Source: Rhodococcus ruber (GTDB lineage Bacteria > Actinomycetota > Actinomycetes > Mycobacteriales > Mycobacteriaceae). Taken from it: a stretch of DNA of 64,000 nt. Of the stretch, positions 17,176-27,380 are shown in pieces; position 1 is the stretch's first letter; every line of letters starts with the position of its first letter. The notes beneath the pieces are model-generated. The model searched no databases. It was given only the letters and a program-made list of their open reading frames with translations, and had not been told where the DNA came from. The translations under genes were made by a program, and so were the position numbers. The stretch is from the NCBI RefSeq assembly GCF_027270735.1, contig NZ_JAPWIJ010000003.1, forward strand, positions 434,001-498,000. The letters are read 5' to 3'.

Positions 17176-18279
17176 CTACCGGGCAGCAAGAATCTGTTTC
17201 AGCAGGCCTTGCGCGAAGGTGGACACACTGCCGACGTTCTCCGGGGTCGCTAACCCCTTCAAACCGTCCACTCCGAACGTCTGGATGTACGGAGAGACAC
17301 TTTCGAGCAATCGCGAGAGCGCGCTACGGCCCTCGACTGCGGCCTTCGTTCCGGTGGCCGACGGCGTGGCAGGGGCAGCCTTGTCCGTCGTCGTGGACGC
17401 GGGGGCCGCGGCAGTCGTCGCGGCCGGGGTGGCCGCGGCCGTGGACGACGTCTCGGCACCGAGCAAGTAGTCGATGATTCCGGTCGAAATTGCGATTGCG
17501 TGCTTCAACTGACCGTCGGAGCTTTCGAGAAGAGCCGCGTCGTCGGGGTTCGATCCGTTGCCCATTTCGACGAATACCAGCGGGACCGTGGTCAGTGCTG
17601 GCCCGGCCACATCCGAGCGCTCCTGAATTCCCTCGTCCACGCCTGCGTAGTTCGCCGGGGCGAAGCCGGCCCGAACGTACGAGTCTCGCATCAGCTTCGA
17701 CGCCGAACGTCCTCCTTCGGACTGGGCTGCATCGGCCGCTGCGTTCGGAATCGGCAAGGTGGGCACGATCAGATGAAATCCGTGTTTGCTGTCATCGGTC
17801 GTCGTGCTGGTGGAGTCCGCATGAATGCTCACGGCAACGTCGGCACCGGACTCGCTCGCTGCTCGCGCCCTGTCGTCGACGCATCCGCCCCATCCCGAGT
17901 CGTCGACTCGGCTCGTCTTCACGGTTGCGCCCAAGCTCTCCAGACTGGACCGAACGAGCTCACTGACCTTCCAGTTGATGGTGTGCTCGGGCACGCCGTC
18001 CACAGTGGTCATTCCGGTGGTCTGGCAGTCTTTCGTTCCGCCGCGCCCGTCGTTCACCTGACGCTGCAGATTCTCCGAATGTGCGGTGCCCTGGTGGCCC
18101 GGGTCGAGGAACACCGTCTTACCCGACAACTCGCTACCGGTGGCAGACGGTGTCGTGGTGGACGGTGTCGTGGTGGACGGTGCAGCTGTGGCGGGGGCAG
18201 CGACGATCACACCCGCACCGAGTATTCCCGCGCACATCAGAGCCGCTGTTGCCGACCTGGTGATTCGTGCAGATTTCAT
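17176..18279 (-). CDS. Secreted N-acetylmuramoyl-L-alanine amidase (Amidase_3)
   Basis: A 367-residue peptidoglycan hydrolase that cuts between N-acetylmuramic acid and the stem peptide. A signal peptide covers about residues 1-32 (TAALMCAGILGAGVIVAAPATAA). A Ser/Thr/Pro linker with a duplicated STTTP unit is followed by the zinc-amidase domain: KTVFLDPGHQG, Glu in VPEHTINWKVSEL, DVAVSIHADS, and the catalytic region VPLVFVEMGNGSN. An alanine-rich low-complexity linker and a helical tail follow. It resembles Rv3717 of M. tuberculosis. The gene faces away from lsr2. Confidence 0.9.
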   Translation of the reverse strand: MKSARITRSATAALMCAGILGAGVIVAAPATAAPSTTTPSTTTPSATGSELSGKTVFLDPGHQGTAHSENLQRQVNDGRGGTKDCQTTGMTTVDGVPEHTINWKVSELVRSSLESLGATVKTSRVDDSGWGGCVDDRARAASESGADVAVSIHADSTSTTTDDSKHGFHLIVPTLPIPNAAADAAQSEGGRSASKLMRDSYVRAGFAPANYAGVDEGIQERSDVAGPALTTVPLVFVEMGNGSNPDDAALLESSDGQLKHAIAISTGIIDYLLGAETSSTAAATPAATTAAAPASTTTDKAAPATPSATGTKAAVEGRSALSRLLESVSPYIQTFGVDGLKGLATPENVGSVSTFAQGLLKQILAAR

Positions 18280-18797
18280 ATGCTCTCGAGCGCACCGGAG
18301 TGACTGGTGGCGCTACTCCCCTCTCGGCCCCTCGGTTGCGCTGATCGGAGCGGGTCGCCGACAACACGGGACACACACGAAACAGCAGACACTTGCGCCT
18401 CAAGTGAACCAGATGTCGTCACCGACGCGCCTCGGATAATCTTTCGTTAGTGAAATGAATGCGTTCCGTAATCGATCTGTTGCCAACGGGGCCTTCGCTT
18501 CGTTCGCAGCGCGGCCCCTCTCCTACTCGGACCATCACGAACCGACTCGGGGATGGAAATACGTCTCGAACCGGCCAGTCAGTCTTCGATTCCGATAAGG
18601 ATCGACATCGCACCGAGACAATGTTCTTGCATACCCCGCTTCGTTTCGGTGACCGCCCGATCCGATTCCTGGCAATTCTGCGAATCGGGTAACAATCCCC
18701 CGGCTCGCGTGGATATGCATATTGTTCGGCCGTATAGTCGTTCCAGTTCGATCTGGACATCCCCGCATCATCCCCTGCATCATTGGAGAGCTTCAGC
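18280..18797. other. Intergenic region between the amidase gene and lsr2
   Basis: A 518-base divergent region whose lsr2-proximal part is more AT-rich than the surroundings. A TATAGT hexamer at 18733-18738 could be the -10 element for lsr2. An imperfect hairpin GGGGCC...GGCCCC is present around 18488-18518. I see no RNA gene or convincing protein-coding sequence. Confidence 0.4.
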
Positions 18798-19142
18798 ATG
18801 GCCAGAAAAGTCTATGTGCAATTAGTCGATGACATCGACGAAAAACCGATCGATTCCGGTGGTGAACACATAACCTATTCGGTCAACGGAGTCAGCTACG
18901 AAATCGACCTGAGCGACAAGAACGCCAAGGAATTTCACCGCAAGCTCGACTATTACATCGAACACTCCACCAAGGTCGGCGGAAAACGGACGAAGAAGTC
19001 GGGTACCTCTGCAGTGGGTGCCAAGCGTGACGCCAATCAAACCAAAGCCATCCGAGAATGGGCGAAGGCGAACGGCCACAATATCTCCGCGCGTGGCAGA
19101 ATCCCCGCCGAGGTCGAGCAGGCCTTCGACGCAGCCCACTGA
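18798..19142 (+). CDS. lsr2: Lsr2 nucleoid-associated protein
   Basis: A 114-residue H-NS-like xenogeneic silencer. The N-terminal oligomerisation domain ([19 protein letters not shown] and [19 protein letters not shown]) and the C-terminal DNA-binding domain ([19 protein letters not shown]) are both complete; the RGR at about residues 99-101 inserts into the minor groove of AT-rich DNA. ATG at 18798 with GGAGAG upstream. The central linker is basic. The gene ends in a perfect palindromic terminator. Whether this is the main Lsr2 or one of several paralogues cannot be told from the window. Confidence 0.93.
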   Translation: MARKVYVQLVDDIDEKPIDSGGEHITYSVNGVSYEIDLSDKNAKEFHRKLDYYIEHSTKVGGKRTKKSGTSAVGAKRDANQTKAIREWAKANGHNISARGRIPAEVEQAFDAAH

Positions 19143-19172
19143 GTCACCACTGATCGACTGCACCGAAACAAG

Positions 19173-19202
19173 AAAAAGCGCCGCTCGCGAGCGGCGCTTT
19201 TT
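19173..19202. terminator. Bidirectional palindromic terminator between lsr2 and tRNA-Ala
   Basis: The 20-base palindrome GCGCCGCTCGCGAGCGGCGC (19178-19197) is flanked by AAAAA on the left and TTTTT on the right, so it can end transcription from either side: lsr2 on the plus strand and the tRNA on the minus strand. Confidence 0.9.
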
Positions 19203-19227
19203 CCTTTTCCTCGAAAAGATTCCTCGG

Positions 19228-19300
19228 TGGAGCTAAGGGGACTCGAACCCCTGACCCCCACACTGCCAGTGTGGTGCGCTACCAGCTGCGCCATAGCCCC
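19228..19300 (-). tRNA. tRNA-Ala (anticodon GGC)
   Basis: The minus strand reads GGGGCTATGGCGCAGCTGGT at the 5' end; the anticodon loop CTGGCAG lies in a CCACA/TGTGG stem, and GGTTCGAGTCCCC is the T-arm. The acceptor GGGGCTA pairs with TAGCTCC with one G-T pair. The 3' CCA is not encoded (ACCG follows). Reads GCC and possibly GCU codons. Confidence 0.96.
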
Positions 19301-19428
19301 GAGTTACTGCTTGCAACCGCTCATGCGGTTGCTCGAACGAAGTTACACCATCGGTCGCAACAGCAACAAATCACCTGGTGCGGCCGCTACCGAGGAACCC
19401 GGCGACCAGCCGCAACCACGCCCGTCCG

Positions 19429-20175
19429 TCAATTGACGGACGAGAGCCATTCCGAGTCGCCGAGAGCGTCGACCACCTGTCCGTCGACCAGTACCCCCGG
19501 TGTCCCGCGCGCTCCCGACGCCGCCAGCGCGTCCCGTCCGGTGTTCGCGTCCGCCACCGCGGCATCTCGCTGAGCGCCGCTGACGATGCACTCCGTCGCC
19601 AGCTCGCTCGCTCCGGAGGAACGAGCGAGCTCCGCTAGTTCTGCATCGGTTCTGTCCGAGTCCGAGCCTTCTCCCGGGCGGAATTCGGAGTCGAACAACC
19701 CGCCGTGAAAAGCGGAGTAGACCCGGGCGTTCTCCGTCGCTGCCACACAGTGCGACGCCGCCACGGCACGAGTCGAATAGTCACCCGAGGCCGACTGCGG
19801 ATCGAGAAAATTGACCAGGTGGTAATTCACCGAGACAACACCGTCGTCGATTTTCTGAGCCAACTCCTGGCCGTGCTTCTCTTCGAGATCTCCGCAGAAC
19901 GGGCACATCGGATCCTCGTAGACATCGATCACACGCTGCGCTCCCGGACGCGCCAGCTGCACCACACCGTCACCTGGCAACGACAATTCGACCTCGGGAT
20001 TCTTCACGGTTCCGTAGCCATCGTTGCGTGGGGCGTCGCTTCCGCTCTGCCACATGATCGCAACCACGATCACGATCACCACCACGATGAATGCGATGCC
20101 GCCCAATACGTAGGTCATCGTGTTGGACGTTGCCTCGGGTGTGTGTTTCGTACTCGATATCTTCTTCTGGCTCAC
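19429..20175 (-). CDS. Membrane-anchored DsbA-like thiol oxidoreductase
   Basis: A 248-residue protein with a short cytoplasmic N-terminus, one membrane anchor (about residues 21-42) and an extracytoplasmic thioredoxin-fold domain with the redox site CPFC (91-94, EDPMCPFCGDLEE). GTPGVLVDGQ is the cis-proline loop. It belongs to the Thioredoxin_4/DsbA-like family that forms or shuffles disulfides in exported proteins. It lies just upstream of an MFS transporter on the same strand but separated by 25 bases; a functional link is not evident. Confidence 0.88.
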   Translation of the reverse strand: MSQKKISSTKHTPEATSNTMTYVLGGIAFIVVVIVIVVAIMWQSGSDAPRNDGYGTVKNPEVELSLPGDGVVQLARPGAQRVIDVYEDPMCPFCGDLEEKHGQELAQKIDDGVVSVNYHLVNFLDPQSASGDYSTRAVAASHCVAATENARVYSAFHGGLFDSEFRPGEGSDSDRTDAELAELARSSGASELATECIVSGAQRDAAVADANTGRDALAASGARGTPGVLVDGQVVDALGDSEWLSSVN

Positions 20176-20200
20176 ACAGCGAATACTACGGTTGCGTCCG

Positions 20201-21457
20201 TCATGTGCGCTCGCGCCCGAGCGTGTCCGGAACTCGCGACCACCAGAGTCCTGCCAGGAGAAGCAGCGCTCCCGTCACGGCGAAAGCCGGACCGAACGAG
20301 GCCTGTTCGACGATCATCCCAGCCACGATCGGGCCGATTACCGCACCGACATCGGAGGCCATCTGGAATGCAGCCAGAACGGGCCCTCCGCGCGCCTTCG
20401 AGCCGATCACGTCGGCAACCGAGGCCTGCTGGGCTGGGCTCATCAGACCCGATCCGATTCCGGCAATCAACGACACAACAAGAAACAGCACGGGATCGTG
20501 GACGTACCCCATCACGACGGTTCCCAGGCCACACACCGCCAACCCACCCACCATGAAGGGCTTGCGTCCGCGCACATCGGACAGGCGACCTGCACTGGCG
20601 AGAACCAGTGCATTTCCCACTGCGAACACCGTCAGCGCGATACCGACGAACACCTCGGATCGCTGCATCGCCTCGACGACGAACAACGGCACCAAGGCCA
20701 CTCGAACACCGAACACTGCCCAACCGTTGGCGAAATTGGACGCCAGCGCCGCTTGATACGACGGGATCCGCAGCGCGGCGAGCAACGACATCGTCGGCGG
20801 TGCCGCGCCCTTCTCCGGCTTGACGAGGTCGGAATTGCCCAGGGTGAAGTACACGACGGCCGCGGCGATCACGAGAGCCACGGCATAGATGACGAACGGC
20901 ACCCGGAGGCCGAACCCGACGAGCGCGCCGCCGACGAGCGGACCGCCGATGGTTCCCAACAGGAAGGCGGTCGCATACAGGCCGGAGATGCGGCCACGAC
21001 TGGTCGGAGGACTGATCCTGATCAGCAATCCCAGTGCCGACACCGAGAACATCGTCGAGCCGATACCGCCGAGACCGCGAAAGACCAGCAACTGCCAGTA
21101 CGTCTGGGCCAGGGCGCATGCACCGGTGGACACCGCAACGATCATCAGTCCGATCAGGTAGACGGGTCGCTCACCGAGCCGCTGGACCAGCGATCCACTT
21201 GCTGGGGCGAACACCAACCGCATCAGAGCGAAAGCACTGATCACCGCAGATGCAGCGGCGACGCCGACCCCGAATTCACGGGCGAACTGCGGCAGGGCGG
21301 GCGCAACTATGCCGAATCCGAGAGCAATGACGAATGCCGCCGACACAAGCACCCAAATTTCGGGTGGGAGTGTGCCTCCCGGCTTCGATGCCGGCTGGGC
21401 AGTCGGATCCTCGTGCTCGGCAGAATCGGACGGATCGGGTGTGGGTGAGTTCGTCAC
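20201..21457 (-). CDS. MFS transporter
   Basis: A 418-residue major facilitator protein with about twelve hydrophobic segments. The conserved loop between helices 2 and 3 is [16 protein letters not shown], and its second-half counterpart is [16 protein letters not shown]. It resembles drug:H+ antiporters of the 12-helix type, but substrate is unknown. Its GTG start overlaps the phosphoglucomutase stop by 4 bases (GTGA), so it is translationally coupled to pgm. Confidence 0.88.
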   Translation of the reverse strand: MTNSPTPDPSDSAEHEDPTAQPASKPGGTLPPEIWVLVSAAFVIALGFGIVAPALPQFAREFGVGVAAASAVISAFALMRLVFAPASGSLVQRLGERPVYLIGLMIVAVSTGACALAQTYWQLLVFRGLGGIGSTMFSVSALGLLIRISPPTSRGRISGLYATAFLLGTIGGPLVGGALVGFGLRVPFVIYAVALVIAAAVVYFTLGNSDLVKPEKGAAPPTMSLLAALRIPSYQAALASNFANGWAVFGVRVALVPLFVVEAMQRSEVFVGIALTVFAVGNALVLASAGRLSDVRGRKPFMVGGLAVCGLGTVVMGYVHDPVLFLVVSLIAGIGSGLMSPAQQASVADVIGSKARGGPVLAAFQMASDVGAVIGPIVAGMIVEQASFGPAFAVTGALLLLAGLWWSRVPDTLGRERT

Positions 21458-23094
21458 GAGCTCTCGAGTGCGGAGGACACCAATTCACGTGCTGCAGCCT
21501 GGACCTCGGCGAGATGCTCCTTGCCGTGGAACGACTCCGCATAGATCTTGTACACGTCCTCGGTTCCGGACGGACGGGCCGCGAACCATGCGCTCTCCGT
21601 CGTCACCTTCAGCCCACCCAGCGCGGCCCCGTTCCCCGGAGCCTCGGTCAGCGTGGCGGTGATCGTTTCGCCGGCCAGCTCGGTGGCAGTGATCTGGTCC
21701 GGCGAGAGCTTTGCGAGCACGGACTTCTGCTCACGCGTGGCCGGTGCGTCGACGCGCGCGTACGAGGGATCGCCGAACTTCGCGGTGAACTCCCCGTAAC
21801 GCTGAGACGGTGTCGACCCGGTGACCGCCGTGATCTCCGACGCCAGCAGCGCGAGGATGATGCCGTCCTTGTCGGTGGTCCAGACCCGACCGTCGTGTCG
21901 GAGGAACGACGCCCCGGCGCTCTCTTCACCGCCGAATCCGAGCTCGCCGGCGAGTAGGCCGGGCACGAACCACTTGAATCCGACCGGCACCTCGAGCAGA
22001 CGACGGCCGAGGCCGGCGACCACGCGGTCGATCATCGATGAACTCACCAGCGTCTTGCCCACCGCGGCCGTAGGTGACCATCCCGGCCGATGAGTGAACA
22101 AGTAGTCGATGGCCACTGCGAGGTAGTGATTGGGGTTCATCAGGCCACCGTCGGGAGTGACGATGCCGTGCCGATCGGAGTCGGCATCGTTGCCCGTCGA
22201 GACGTCGAAGCGGTCACGTGCAGCGATGAGCGACGCCATGGCGTTCGGCGACGAGCAGTCCATCCTGATCTTGCCGTCCGTATCGAGTGTCATGAAGCGG
22301 AACGTGCCGTCCACCAACGGATTGACGACGGTCAGATCCAGGTTGTGGCGCTCGGCGATGGCGTCCCAGTAATCGACACTGGCACCGCCGAGCGGATCGG
22401 CACCGATCCGAATCCCCGCCGCGCGGATTGCATCGAGATCGACTACGTTCGGCAGGTCGTCCACGTAGGTGCCGAGGAAGTCGTACCGCGAGACGCTCCC
22501 CGCGAAGGCCTGCGCCAGCGTCACCCGCTTGATGCCCGAGATACCCTCGCGCAGAAGATCGTTCGCACGGGCAGCGATGACCGACGTCGCGTCACTGTCG
22601 GCCGGTCCCCCGTGCGGAGGGTTGTACTTGAAGCCGCCGTCCCGGGGTGGATTGTGGGACGGTGTCACCACGATACCGTCGGCTTTCGCGGCCGGTCCCG
22701 ACTCGTTGTAGCGGAGGATGGCATGACTGACGGCAGGGGTCGGCGTGTACCGATCCCCCGAATCGACCAGTACGTCGACGTCGTTGGCCGCCAACACTTC
22801 CAGAGCCGTCGTCCAGGCCGGTTCCGACAACGCGTGAGTGTCCCGGCCGATGAACAGGGGTCCGGTGATTCCCTGCGCAGCGCGGTATTCCACGATCGCC
22901 TGCGTCGTCGCCACGATATGAGCCTCGTTGAACGCCGAATCCAGGCTCGAACCTCGATGTCCGGACGTGCCGAAGACCACCTGCTGACTCGGGTCGGACA
23001 CGTCGGGAACCCGCGAGTAGTACGCCGTCACGAGTTGCGAAAGATCCACCAGATCCTCCGGCAGTGCAGTGGTTCCAGCTCTCTCGTGCGCCAC
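21454..23094 (-). CDS. pgm: Alpha-D-glucose phosphate-specific phosphoglucomutase
   Basis: A 546-residue enzyme interconverting glucose 1-phosphate and glucose 6-phosphate. The phosphoserine loop is [19 protein letters not shown], the metal-binding loop [11 protein letters not shown], the sugar-binding loop [11 protein letters not shown] and the phosphate-binding loop [17 protein letters not shown] at 23094 is chosen because GAGGAGG lies upstream and the length then equals the family norm. Supplies glucose 1-phosphate for glycogen, trehalose and cell-wall sugars. Confidence 0.95.
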   Translation of the reverse strand: MAHERAGTTALPEDLVDLSQLVTAYYSRVPDVSDPSQQVVFGTSGHRGSSLDSAFNEAHIVATTQAIVEYRAAQGITGPLFIGRDTHALSEPAWTTALEVLAANDVDVLVDSGDRYTPTPAVSHAILRYNESGPAAKADGIVVTPSHNPPRDGGFKYNPPHGGPADSDATSVIAARANDLLREGISGIKRVTLAQAFAGSVSRYDFLGTYVDDLPNVVDLDAIRAAGIRIGADPLGGASVDYWDAIAERHNLDLTVVNPLVDGTFRFMTLDTDGKIRMDCSSPNAMASLIAARDRFDVSTGNDADSDRHGIVTPDGGLMNPNHYLAVAIDYLFTHRPGWSPTAAVGKTLVSSSMIDRVVAGLGRRLLEVPVGFKWFVPGLLAGELGFGGEESAGASFLRHDGRVWTTDKDGIILALLASEITAVTGSTPSQRYGEFTAKFGDPSYARVDAPATREQKSVLAKLSPDQITATELAGETITATLTEAPGNGAALGGLKVTTESAWFAARPSGTEDVYKIYAESFHGKEHLAEVQAAARELVSSALESS

Positions 23095-23180
23095 GATGCG
23101 CCTCCTCGTTGTGGTCGAACCGAACTCGATCGAAGAATCGAACTCCTCGACAACCCTAACGCCGCTGCCCCACCCGTGAG

Positions 23181-23972
23181 CTACTTGCTGGCTCCTTTCG
23201 GCGGCCGTGGGAGGAAATAGCTGGTCCGCTGCTGGTATTCGCGGTAGCCCGGACGTTTCTCCATGCTGCGCTCCAGCAACCGCGCACCGGTGGCGAACAC
23301 CAGAAAGTACGTCATCGCGATGGGCGACAGAAGCGTGAACACTCCGGGCCACGCGGACGCCGCGACGAGGAAAAACCCCCACCACACTGCCGAGTCCCCG
23401 AAATAGTTGGGGTGCCGGGTCCAGGACCACAGACCACGATCCATGATCTTGCCCTTGTTCGACGCGTCGGCCTTGAAAGCTGTCAACTGCGCATCACCCA
23501 CCGCCTCGAACGTCCACCCGAGCACCCAGACGAGTACACCGAGCACGACGACCGGTACGACCGATCCGTGTGCGACAGCGGATACCTGAAGTGGAAGGGA
23601 CACGAACCACAATGCAATCGCCTGCGTCAGATAGATCTTTCGCAGGGCATACAAGGTTTTGTTGCCTTCGGCCTTGGCCAGCAGCTCGGTGTACCGCGGA
23701 TCCTCACCGTGCCCGCGCGAGCGCCGAAAGACGTGCAGTGCAAGACGAAGTCCCCACACACCGACGAGCACGAGCAGCAGTAATCGACGCCACAATTCAC
23801 CTGTTCCGGTCGCAGCCGAAATCAGCGCGATGAGAACGAAGCCGCCTCCCCACGTCACGTCCACGACGTTGTGGCGTCCGATACGCGCACCGATGAGGGC
23901 CGTGACGATCATCAGGACAGCGGTACCGCCGAGGCTCGCAAGCGAGACGGTCAGGAAGTCGGACCAGTTCAC
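23181..23972 (-). CDS. DUF1295 / steroid 5-alpha-reductase-like membrane protein
   Basis: A 263-residue membrane protein with about six or seven hydrophobic segments. The C-terminal part ([21 protein letters not shown] and [16 protein letters not shown]) is the hallmark of DUF1295 and of the isoprenylcysteine-methyltransferase/sterol-reductase superfamily, which bind NADPH or SAM at the membrane. Last gene of the six-gene lipid operon; its ATG overlaps the upstream methyltransferase stop by 4 bases. It probably reduces or modifies the acyl chain made by the neighbouring enzymes. Confidence 0.85.
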   Translation of the reverse strand: MNWSDFLTVSLASLGGTAVLMIVTALIGARIGRHNVVDVTWGGGFVLIALISAATGTGELWRRLLLLVLVGVWGLRLALHVFRRSRGHGEDPRYTELLAKAEGNKTLYALRKIYLTQAIALWFVSLPLQVSAVAHGSVVPVVVLGVLVWVLGWTFEAVGDAQLTAFKADASNKGKIMDRGLWSWTRHPNYFGDSAVWWGFFLVAASAWPGVFTLLSPIAMTYFLVFATGARLLERSMEKRPGYREYQQRTSYFLPRPPKGASK

Positions 23973-25294
23973 CGCGCGGACACCCAGACCGGTCTAACCG
24001 GCTCCATCTCGGACGATCCGTTCTCGGACCGGACCGCCAGAATTTGGTCGACGCCCATCCTGTTGTCCCGGAACGCCATTCCACCGCCGATCAGGTACAG
24101 CCGCCATACGCGAGCGACCTCTTCCCCGACCATCGCCACCACGTCGTCGTAGCGCGCCTCGAAGCGCTCGGTCCAAACGTCGACGGTCCGCACGTAATGC
24201 TCCCGAAGGGCGTGGACGTCGCGCACCTCGAGTCCTGCCTCCTCGATCATCGCGACGGTCCGCCCGACCGGGCGCATGTACATGTCGGGCGCAATGAACG
24301 ATTCGATGAATGCCCCGCCGCCGGGGTTGTCGCCTTCCCTCCGCGACATCTGCTGAATCAGCACGCGTCCACCCGGCTTGACGTTGGCGTGCAGTGCCGC
24401 AGTGTAGGTCGGGTAGTTCGCCTCCCCCACATGCTCACCCATTTCGATCGACGCCACCGCGTCGAAGGGTCCGTCCGGAATTTCCCGATAATCCTGGATT
24501 CGGATCTCGACGTTGTCCTGCAGACCTCGGTCGGCGATTCGTTTGTCGATGAAGGCTTTCTGTTCGCGCGAGATGGTCACTCCGACAACCTGGGCTCCGT
24601 ACTCCTGAGCCGCATGCAGGCTCAGGGACCCCCAACCGCAGCCGACGTCGAGAAAGCGTTGGCCTGCACGCTTGTCGAGCCCGATCTTTCGACAGACCAG
24701 GTCGAGCTTGTCGCGCTGGGCATCGTCGAGGGTGTAGTCCGGCGAATCCGAGGTCCAGTACGCCGACGAGTACGCCATGTGCGAATCGAGAACCAGTTCG
24801 TAGAAGTCGTTCGACAGGTCGTAATGGTGGCTGATCGCGGCGCGGTCACGAAGCACCGAGTGCAGCCGCCCCTTCACCGAGGCCTGCGACACGGGCGGCG
24901 GTAGTGGGCGGCCGAACACTCCGAGATCCTTTGCCAGTTTGGCCAACCGCAGGAGCGACGCGGGGCCCGGTCGTATCGCCGAGAGTCGGCGCTCACGCAC
25001 CACAGCCCAGACGTGATCGAGAGCCGCGGCAAGATCGCCTTCGACGTCCAACTCCCCCGTGACGTACGCCTGCGCAGCGCCGAGTTCGCCGGGGCTCCAC
25101 AGCAATCGACGAAGAGCGCTGGGGCTCCGCAACAGGACTCTCGGTGCCGAGGCATCGCCCGCAACGGATCCGTCCCACGCCTGCAGCCGAACGGGAAGCG
25201 GACCACCCACCAGGGGTTCTATCAACTCGGCAATCCGATGCGCGACACCGACACTGCGATCGGTCCGGTCCACGGAAAGTGTCGAGGTGGTCAT
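23969..25294 (-). CDS. ufaA1: Cyclopropane-fatty-acyl-phospholipid synthase family methyltransferase (UfaA1-like)
   Basis: A 441-residue SAM-dependent methyltransferase acting on the double bond of phospholipid acyl chains. Signatures: HHYDLSNDFYELVLD, SAM loop FLDVGCGWGSLSLHAAQEYG, VTISREQKAF and SIEMGEHVGE (active-site Glu). The N-terminal domain (VRLQAWDGS...RLLWSPGELG) matches UfaA1 of M. tuberculosis, reported to form 10-methyl (tuberculostearic-type) chains. Its start overlaps the stop of a second paralogue by 4 bases. Product (cyclopropane or methyl branch) cannot be decided by sequence. Confidence 0.88.
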   Translation of the reverse strand: MTTSTLSVDRTDRSVGVAHRIAELIEPLVGGPLPVRLQAWDGSVAGDASAPRVLLRSPSALRRLLWSPGELGAAQAYVTGELDVEGDLAAALDHVWAVVRERRLSAIRPGPASLLRLAKLAKDLGVFGRPLPPPVSQASVKGRLHSVLRDRAAISHHYDLSNDFYELVLDSHMAYSSAYWTSDSPDYTLDDAQRDKLDLVCRKIGLDKRAGQRFLDVGCGWGSLSLHAAQEYGAQVVGVTISREQKAFIDKRIADRGLQDNVEIRIQDYREIPDGPFDAVASIEMGEHVGEANYPTYTAALHANVKPGGRVLIQQMSRREGDNPGGGAFIESFIAPDMYMRPVGRTVAMIEEAGLEVRDVHALREHYVRTVDVWTERFEARYDDVVAMVGEEVARVWRLYLIGGGMAFRDNRMGVDQILAVRSENGSSEMEPVRPVWVSAR

Positions 25295-26604
25295 CGGTTA
25301 TCCCTTCGGTCGAGCACGATCTGCTGAACATCGATGTACCCGGATCGAAATCCGGCCTCCGAGTAGCAGAGGTAGAAGTGCCACATTCGCGCGAACACCT
25401 CGTCGAAGCCGAGATCCTCTGCCTCGCTGCTGCATTCACGAAAGCGACTGTCCCACAGTGCCAGGGTTCGCGCGTAATGATCGCCCATGGACAGGCGCTC
25501 GCGAACCCGAAGCGAGGTGTGCTGCTCGGTCACCTCCTCGATGGCCCGCACCGACGGCAGGAACCCGCCGGGAAAGATGTACTTGTGCACCCAGGTGTAC
25601 GTGTTTCGGGTAGCCAGCATTCGGTCGTGCGGCATCGTGATGGCCTGGAGGGCAACCCGCCCACCCGGCGCAAGCAACGAGTCGATCGTCTCGAAGTACG
25701 TTCCCCAGTACTGATGACCGACGGCCTCGATCATCTCGACCGACACGATCGCGTCGTACTCGCCGTCGACCAGACGATAATCGAGGAGATCGATCTGAAT
25801 TCGATCTCCGTAACCCGCTGCAGCACAACGCTTACGCGCCAATTCCTGCTGTTCGGTCGACAATGTCACCGACCGTACCGTCGCGCCACGAGCGGCCGCA
25901 CGGATAGCCAGCTCGCCCCATCCGGTGCCGATTTCGAGAACCCTGGTTCCATTGCCGACGCCCGCGCGGTCGAGTAGCCGGTCGATCTTTCGGCACTGAG
26001 CTTCGGCGAGCTCCTCACTGTCGTTGTCGCTTCCCGATCCAGCGAACAACGCACTCGAGTAGGTCATCGTCTCGTCGAGGAAAAGCTCGAATAGGTCGTT
26101 CGACAGATCGTAGTGTCGTGAGATGTTGGATCGGGTGTTCTTGGTCGTATTCCGCTCGCTCCGTGGAGGTTTGGGTATATAGAGACCTCGGAGGCGCTGT
26201 AGGGACTTCGGAATCAGCGATGCCATTCGCCGAGCGAAGACCTCGAGCACAGCGGTGAGGTCCTCGGCATCCCAGTCTCCGGCCATGTATGCCTCACCGA
26301 ATCCGATGAGTCCACTGTCTCCGACCCGTGCGGCGAAGTCGTGCGGTCGATACACGGTCATCAACGGTGCGTCGGCTGACCCGGCCCCGATCACTTCGCC
26401 GTCGGGCATCGCAACCCGGACCTGCAATCCTGCGACCGCACGACGGAAAAGGAAGTCGGCGACGGGCGCTGCGACAGCAACCTTCATGCCACCGGGAACG
26501 TGGGCGATCTGCGGCCAGACCCGCGCGTCGACCGTCGGGCGCGGACCGGCAGCGGAACCACCGTACGGGTTCGACACAGAATTGGATTTCGACACAGTTG
26601 TCAT
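25291..26604 (-). CDS. Second cyclopropane-fatty-acyl-phospholipid synthase family methyltransferase
   Basis: A 437-residue paralogue of the downstream gene. It carries SRHYDLSNDLFELFLDETM, SAM loop LEIGTGWGELAIRAAARG, TLSTEQQELARKR, SVEMIEAVGH and a helical end YIDVQQIVLD. Compared with its neighbour the active-site Glu motif is EMIEAVGHQYW rather than EMGEHVGEANY, which suggests different acyl substrates or a different outcome. Overlaps both neighbours by 4 bases. Confidence 0.88.
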   Translation of the reverse strand: MTTVSKSNSVSNPYGGSAAGPRPTVDARVWPQIAHVPGGMKVAVAAPVADFLFRRAVAGLQVRVAMPDGEVIGAGSADAPLMTVYRPHDFAARVGDSGLIGFGEAYMAGDWDAEDLTAVLEVFARRMASLIPKSLQRLRGLYIPKPPRSERNTTKNTRSNISRHYDLSNDLFELFLDETMTYSSALFAGSGSDNDSEELAEAQCRKIDRLLDRAGVGNGTRVLEIGTGWGELAIRAAARGATVRSVTLSTEQQELARKRCAAAGYGDRIQIDLLDYRLVDGEYDAIVSVEMIEAVGHQYWGTYFETIDSLLAPGGRVALQAITMPHDRMLATRNTYTWVHKYIFPGGFLPSVRAIEEVTEQHTSLRVRERLSMGDHYARTLALWDSRFRECSSEAEDLGFDEVFARMWHFYLCYSEAGFRSGYIDVQQIVLDRRDNR

Positions 26605-27380
26605 CTGTGGGCCCCTTCCTTCTGAATTCTTCGTTGCCCCGGAGGGGCAGGTTTCTGCACGATCTTCAGACCCCGCGCCCAGAGCCGAATGCCTTGCCAG
26701 CGGATCTGAACCACCACTCGCAAGGGCGCAATCGGGATCTCGAGTGCGGTGCGCAGAATCGACCGCGTCGTCACCTCGCGTCGACGGCCGTCGACGGTCG
26801 CCACGAACGGAGGTTGACCGGGACGTTCGAGGACGATAGACAGCCGGAGCGCGGCGTCCGGCTCGGGCAGCTGCATGGAGTATTCACCGTCGACATCGTT
26901 GAACGGCGAGACGTAGAACTCCTTGTTCGTACGTACCGCGCCGCGCGGATCGGTGTGCAGCAGATACCGGTATCGCTCGCCGTAGGTGTTGTGTACCTCG
27001 GCCACCACGCAGCGGAGATCGCCGGCGTGGTCGTGACACCAGTACACACTCAATGGGTTGAACGTGTGCCCGAACACCCGCGCGCTGGCCAGCATCGTGA
27101 TCTGTCCGCCGCCCAGATCGATACCGTTCTCGGCCAGGAACGCGTCGACATTCCGGCGAATGGTCGCGTCGGGGTCACCGAGGTGATCACGGGGGTCGAA
27201 CGAGGCCAGCGGCCGTAATATCCACGGCAGTTCGGGGAGTGCGTCGAGGTCGACGAACCAGCTGTAACTTTTGTACGAGAACGTGTTTCGAATCGGCGCG
27301 CGTCGCATGTGATCGATCCGAGTGAGATACAGCGCCGCTCCGTGTGCACGGGTGCTCGGCAGAACGGACGTCAGAGCCAC
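26601..27380 (-). CDS. DUF1365 family protein
   Basis: A 259-residue protein of the DUF1365 family (COG3496), always found with CFA-type methyltransferases and a COG2907 oxidoreductase. Signatures: LYLTRIDHMRRAPIRNTFSY, ASARVFGHTFNPLSVYWCHD and EVHNTYGERYRYLL. It starts at GTG 27380, overlapping the oxidoreductase by 10 bases. The biochemical role is unestablished; context says acyl-chain modification. Confidence 0.85.
   Translation of the reverse strand: MALTSVLPSTRAHGAALYLTRIDHMRRAPIRNTFSYKSYSWFVDLDALPELPWILRPLASFDPRDHLGDPDATIRRNVDAFLAENGIDLGGGQITMLASARVFGHTFNPLSVYWCHDHAGDLRCVVAEVHNTYGERYRYLLHTDPRGAVRTNKEFYVSPFNDVDGEYSMQLPEPDAALRLSIVLERPGQPPFVATVDGRRREVTTRSILRTALEIPIAPLRVVVQIRWQGIRLWARGLKIVQKPAPPGQRRIQKEGAHR

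Noticed and set aside
18125..18185. Tandem repeat GGTGTCGTGGTGGAC as a regulatory repeat
   Set aside because: It lies inside the amidase gene and only encodes the duplicated STTTP linker unit.
18419..18799. 126-codon minus-strand frame upstream of lsr2
   Set aside because: Covers the lsr2 promoter region, no SD, low-complexity Arg/Ser content and no family resemblance.
19228..19300. tRNA-Ala as an integration site for a mobile element
   Set aside because: No integrase, no direct repeat of the tRNA 3' end and ordinary core genes on both sides.
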